Assembly: GCA_902773165.1 (NCBI GenBank)
Contig: CACYDO010000130.1
Span: 1 to 8,268 of the forward strand
Length of the DNA: 8,268 bases
Origin: an uncultured Ruminococcus sp.
GTDB taxonomy: Bacteria > Bacillota > Clostridia > Oscillospirales > Acutalibacteraceae
Direction of reading: 5' to 3'
Each line of letters begins with the position of its first letter. Within the stretch, counting starts at the first letter, position 1. Shown in pieces: positions 5,566 through 8,268 of this stretch. The notes under the pieces were generated by a model. It was not told where the DNA came from, searched no databases, and saw nothing but the letters and a program-made list of their open reading frames with translations. Made by a program: the position numbers and the translations under genes.

Positions 5566-6237
5566 ATGAAAAACGATCTGATTATAAAAGCACTTACAAA
5601 ATATTTAGCCGGCCTGATTCTGGTAATGGCTTTAGTATTTATTCCGGCAGGTTCTTTTAAATTCGTAAATGGATGGTTATTTATCGGACTGCTTTTTCTT
5701 CAAATGCTGATAGTGGGGATAGTATTGCTGATTAAAAGTCCTTCTCTTCTTGAAAAAAGGCTGAATGCAAAGGAAACTCAATCAGAACAAAAGAGCGTTG
5801 TAGCTTTAAGCGGCATTATGTTTCTTTCAGGATTTATAATTGCCGGTCTGAATTATCGATTCGATTGGATTTTGCTTCCAAAGTGGGTAGTCGCTTTGGG
5901 TGCGGTCGTATTTTTGCTGTCATATATAGCATATGCCGAAGTTTTAAGGGAAAACGAATATCTTTCAAGAACAATTGAAATACAGGAGAACCAGAAAGTA
6001 ATAGACACCGGGTTATATGGCGTTGTTCGTCACCCGATGTACGCCTCTACGGTGCTGATGTTCGTTTCCATCCCCATCGTATTAGGCTCTTTGATTTCAT
6101 TTTTTATTTTTCTGATATATCCTTTTATACTTGCAAAGCGCATCAAAAACGAGGAGCTTATTCTTGAAGACGGGCTTGAAGGCTATGCGGAGTACAAGAA
6201 AAAAGTTAAGTACAGACTTATTCCATTTATATGGTAA
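5566..6237 (+). CDS. Isoprenylcysteine carboxyl methyltransferase (ICMT)-like membrane methyltransferase
   Basis: A 223-aa integral membrane protein. Hydrophobic segments can be read at about residues 13-30, 36-56, 83-100, 107-126 and 158-183. The C-terminal half has the ICMT/PEMT signature: GLYGVVRHPMYAS (about 149-161) with the RHPxY core that helps bind SAM, and then the conserved end NEELILEDGLEGYAEYKKKVKYRLIPF. Eukaryotic ICMT methylates prenylated C-terminal cysteine; bacterial relatives are mostly uncharacterised, so the substrate here is unknown and may be a lipid or small molecule. The start at 5566 follows GGGGGGAT and is preferred to an ATG 48 nt upstream, which lies on the -10 element. 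A MITE-like element begins 10 nt after its stop. Confidence 0.8.
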   Translation: MKNDLIIKALTKYLAGLILVMALVFIPAGSFKFVNGWLFIGLLFLQMLIVGIVLLIKSPSLLEKRLNAKETQSEQKSVVALSGIMFLSGFIIAGLNYRFDWILLPKWVVALGAVVFLLSYIAYAEVLRENEYLSRTIEIQENQKVIDTGLYGVVRHPMYASTVLMFVSIPIVLGSLISFFIFLIYPFILAKRIKNEELILEDGLEGYAEYKKKVKYRLIPFIW

Positions 6238-6246
6238 TGCGTTTTC

Positions 6247-6407
6247 TAAGGCAATACCGCACAAATATAGCACTAAATCTGCTTGCATATTTAGTGCTAA
6301 GTGCTCGCAGCACACCAAGAATTCAAGTCGCAAAACGCAGACTGATTGGATTGTGCTGCAAATGCCCTTGGGGTACCGTTAGCCGGTATTTGAGCGGTGT
6401 TGCCCTA
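6247..6407. mobile_element. MITE-like element, 161 bp, with terminal inverted repeats and TA ends
   Basis: The ends at 6247-6267 and 6387-6407 are 21-bp imperfect inverted repeats (18 of 21 match). Their shared core is GGCAA, one variable base, ACCGC, one variable base, then CAAATA. Both outer ends are TA, which fits a TA target-site duplication as made by IS630/Tc1-mariner-type transposases. The interior has no ORF but strong structure: an 11-bp stem (6268-6278 with 6289-6299), a small stem GTGCT-CGC-AGCAC (6301-6313), and an alternative long hairpin starting GCAGCACA (6307-6314) with TGTGCTGC (6352-6359). It fills nearly all of the gap between the ICMT-like gene and the acetyltransferase gene. 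No transposase is encoded in the window, so any movement would depend on one elsewhere. Confidence 0.72.
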
Positions 6408-6435
6408 ATTAATCAATCTGCAAGGAGGGCAAAAA

Positions 6436-6963
6436 ATGTTTTTACGGCATTACAAGCCATGTGACGCAAAAAAAATAGTTTCATGGTGCAAAGACGAGAG
6501 AATCTTTCAGCTTTGGGGCGGAGAGCGTTTCGGAAAATTTCCCATCACAGAAAAGGTAATGAACAATAAGTATTTTAATGAAAACGGCGACTGCATTGAA
6601 GAGGATAATTTTTATCCTATGACCGCCGTTAATGATGGTGAAACGGTCGGTCACTTTATCATACGGTATCTGAATGGAGATCTGAAAATACTCCGGTTTG
6701 GCTGGGTAATTGTAGATGAATCTAAACGCGGCTGCGGCTATGGGCAAAATATGCTAACGCTTGGATTAAAATATGCGTTTGAGATCATGATGGCTGACAA
6801 GGTAACGATAGGTGTATTTGAGAATAATACTCCTGCGTATCGCTGCTACCAATCTGTTGGTTTTCATAAGGACGAAAACGCTGAGGATTATTTTGAGGAA
6901 ATTCAGGGAAAAATGCAAAGAATAATCGAGCTTGAAATAACAAAGGAAGAATATCAGCGGTAA
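6436..6963 (+). CDS. GNAT-family N-acetyltransferase
   Basis: A 175-aa cytoplasmic enzyme that should transfer an acetyl group from acetyl-CoA to an amine. Motif A carries the pyrophosphate loop RGCGYG (98-103, fitting Q/RxxGxG/A). Motif B is GVFENNTPAYRCYQSVGF (126-143), with Asn130/Asn131 and Tyr138 typical of RimI/RimJ-like GNATs that act on protein N-termini, antibiotics or small metabolites. The strand before motif A (ILRFGWVIVDE) fits beta 4. The substrate cannot be told. AAGGAGG lies 7 nt before the start, about 15 nt outside the MITE-like element. It may once have been in an operon with the ICMT-like gene; the next methyltransferase gene starts 66 nt later with no terminator between. 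Confidence 0.85.
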   Translation: MFLRHYKPCDAKKIVSWCKDERIFQLWGGERFGKFPITEKVMNNKYFNENGDCIEEDNFYPMTAVNDGETVGHFIIRYLNGDLKILRFGWVIVDESKRGCGYGQNMLTLGLKYAFEIMMADKVTIGVFENNTPAYRCYQSVGFHKDENAEDYFEEIQGKMQRIIELEITKEEYQR

Positions 6964-7029
6964 AAATTCGCTGTCGGGCAGACGTATTCCAGTATTATTT
7001 CGAAAATTTTGCCATAACAGGTGAGAATT

Positions 7030-7821
7030 ATGAATATTACAGATAAAAATATAGACGGCGGAAAAGCTTTTGACTGGGGGAAAACCTCGGCAGATTACGC
7101 AAGATTTCGTGATATTTATCCGCAGGAATTCTACGGAAAAATATTAAACCGAAATCTATGTATGAACGGTCAGAGTGTTCTTGACGTTGGTACGGGTACC
7201 GGCGTTATTCCTAGAAATATGTATAAATACGGTGCAAGCTGGACGGGTACGGACATTTCCAAAGAACAGATCGAAATGGCTGAAATTCTCTCAAAGGATA
7301 TGGGTATAAAATATTATACCGCTGCAACGGAAGAAATTGATTTCCCGGATAATTCATTTGATGTAATTACGGCGTGTCAATGCTTTTGGTATTTCGATCA
7401 CGAAAGAGTCATGCCGAATTTTTACAGAATGCTTAAACCCGGCGGCAGCATTCTTGTACTGTATATGGCATGGCTGCCATTTGAAGACAAGATCGCAAAT
7501 GCAAGTGAAAATCTCGTTCTGAAATACAGCCCGAATTGGAGCGGCGCAGGAGAAACTCTCCATCCCATTGATATTCCGGAATGCTGCCTTCGGAAATTTG
7601 AGCTTGTTTATCATGAGGAATACCGTTTGAATGTGCATTTTACTGCCGAAAGCTGGAACGGCAGAATGAAAGCATGCCGCGGCGTAGGCGCTTCTTTATC
7701 CGCGGAGGAAATATCTGCATGGGAACGGGAGCATATCAAGCTTCTGTCAGAGATCTCACCCGAAGAATTTAATATTCTGCATTATGCTGCGATTGCGGAA
7801 CTAAGGAAACACTCGATTTGA
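7030..7821 (+). CDS. Class I SAM-dependent methyltransferase (Methyltransf_11/25 type)
   Basis: A 263-aa soluble methyltransferase. Motif I is VLDVGTGTGVI (50-60); Asp75 in TGTDISKEQ is the acidic residue at the end of strand 2 that holds the SAM ribose; EEIDFPDNSFDVITA (101-115) covers motifs II/III; and MLKPGGSILVLYMAW is the usual post-motif. The opening FDWGKTSADYARFRDIYP is a conserved lead-in of a clostridial subgroup with unknown substrate. The start at 7030 follows AGGTGAG with a 5-nt gap; the GTG at 7021 lies inside that ribosome binding site and is rejected. It is probably co-transcribed with the acetyltransferase gene. No intrinsic terminator is visible in the 59 nt after its stop before the next promoter. 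Confidence 0.88.
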   Translation: MNITDKNIDGGKAFDWGKTSADYARFRDIYPQEFYGKILNRNLCMNGQSVLDVGTGTGVIPRNMYKYGASWTGTDISKEQIEMAEILSKDMGIKYYTAATEEIDFPDNSFDVITACQCFWYFDHERVMPNFYRMLKPGGSILVLYMAWLPFEDKIANASENLVLKYSPNWSGAGETLHPIDIPECCLRKFELVYHEEYRLNVHFTAESWNGRMKACRGVGASLSAEEISAWEREHIKLLSEISPEEFNILHYAAIAELRKHSI

Positions 7822-7880
7822 TTAATGCTTCCATAAAGAAGAAAAATAAAATTTTGTAAATAATTCCCAACAAAAGTTTA

Positions 7881-7909
7881 TTGACATTTTGAGAATATTT
7901 TGTTATAAT
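7881..7909 (+). promoter_or_regulatory. Perfect-consensus sigma-A promoter of the HD-domain gene
   Basis: TTGACA (7881-7886), a 17-nt spacer and TATAAT (7904-7909) with TGT just before the -10 (extended -10). Both hexamers match consensus exactly, so strong constitutive transcription is expected. No operator-like palindrome overlaps it. Confidence 0.9.
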
Positions 7910-7962
7910 ATACACAGGTTAAGCTATATAAAATCGTGACAAATGCAGAAGGTGTGATGCCA

Positions 7963-8268
7963 ATGAGAAACGAAATTTTGTCAAACGAGCAAGCGCTGCT
8001 GTTAAAGCTGAGAACCGATGAGAACATATCCAAAATGAGAGAATTTCCCCATCACGGAACGATCACGGTTTATGATCACAGTCTTAACGTTGTGCTCACA
8101 AGCCTGAAAATTGCAGAAAAGCTTTCATTGGATCAGAAGCAAAAGGAAAACATCATTGTCGGCGGGATGCTGCACGATTTTTTTCTTTACGACTGGCACG
8201 AAGGACGGATACGCGAAGACGGCATTCACTGCTGGCTTCACCCAAAGGTAGCTTTACAGAATGCAAGC
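7963..8268 (+). CDS. HD-domain phosphohydrolase, N-terminal part (runs off the window)
   Basis: An open frame of 102 codons with no stop before the window ends. It shows the start of an HD metal-dependent phosphohydrolase: His39 in VYDHSLNV, the paired His71-Asp72 in GGMLHDFFLYDW, and His93 in HCWLHPKVA, which fits the spacing of the H...HD...H metal ligands. The final Asp of the family would lie past the window. Substrates of such stand-alone HD proteins range from nucleotides to other phosphoesters and cannot be assigned. AAGGTG lies 8 nt before the ATG at 7963; an in-frame ATG at 7957 is only 2 nt from that site and is less likely. It is transcribed from its own strong promoter with a leader of about 45 nt. 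Confidence 0.85.
   Translation, partial: MRNEILSNEQALLLKLRTDENISKMREFPHHGTITVYDHSLNVVLTSLKIAEKLSLDQKQKENIIVGGMLHDFFLYDWHEGRIREDGIHCWLHPKVALQNAS

Noticed and set aside
6097..6382. Short open frames overlapping the end of the ICMT-like gene and the MITE-like element
   Set aside because: They run across the inverted repeats and hairpins, overlap a well supported gene and have no transposase or other family motif.
7021..7029. GTG start of the class I methyltransferase
   Set aside because: The GTG is part of the AGGTGAG ribosome binding site that serves the ATG at 7030.
7832..7880. Terminator after the class I methyltransferase
   Set aside because: Only short AT-rich or 4-bp stems (CTTC/GAAG) are present; no stable hairpin with a T-tract is seen.

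Overview
The window looks like a piece of a low-to-moderate-GC Firmicutes chromosome, most likely a Ruminococcus-type member of the Oscillospiraceae. The reasons are a secreted protein with a type I dockerin, purine-rich Shine-Dalgarno sequences, several near-consensus sigma-A promoters, a Fur-family-controlled znuCB operon and an HPr-like protein of the kind found in Gram-positives. The genus is an inference. Nothing here fixes the species.

Left part (1-2624, all minus strand): two GC-rich hairpins at the window edge, then a clear intrinsic terminator that closes a secreted peptidoglycan-hydrolase gene (114-1169). That protein has a signal peptide, an N-terminal dockerin, a GH73-type glucosaminidase domain and a C-terminal 'YRVR..W' module. 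Upstream of it lies mtaB (1332-2624), a radical-SAM tRNA methylthiotransferase. mtaB has its own promoter, back to back with a plus-strand promoter for a short HPr-like gene (2824-3066) that lacks the phospho-histidine but keeps the regulatory serine, as Crh does. An intrinsic terminator at 3118-3145 ends that gene.

Middle part (3147-5196, minus strand): a compact zur-znuC-znuB operon for zinc import and its regulation. The promoter at 5167-5196 is followed directly by a perfect 7-1-7 Fur-family operator, so the repressor probably controls its own operon. No solute-binding protein (znuA) gene lies in or next to the operon. Immediately behind the promoter sit two tandem imperfect 97-bp copies of a structured intergenic repeat (5204-5403). 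Its outer motifs seem to recur, inverted, at the left edge of the window.

Right part (5566-8268, plus strand): an accessory-looking run of small enzymes. It holds an ICMT-like membrane methyltransferase, a GNAT acetyltransferase, a class I SAM methyltransferase and the start of an HD-domain phosphohydrolase behind a perfect-consensus promoter. A 161-bp MITE-like element with 21-bp imperfect terminal inverted repeats and TA ends separates the first two genes. Without it they would be about 39 bp apart, so it may have been inserted into an older operon.

I did not find a convincing new multi-gene system such as a defence or biosynthetic cluster. The observations most worth following are the two structured repeat families, the dockerin on a peptidoglycan hydrolase, and the histidine-less HPr paralogue.
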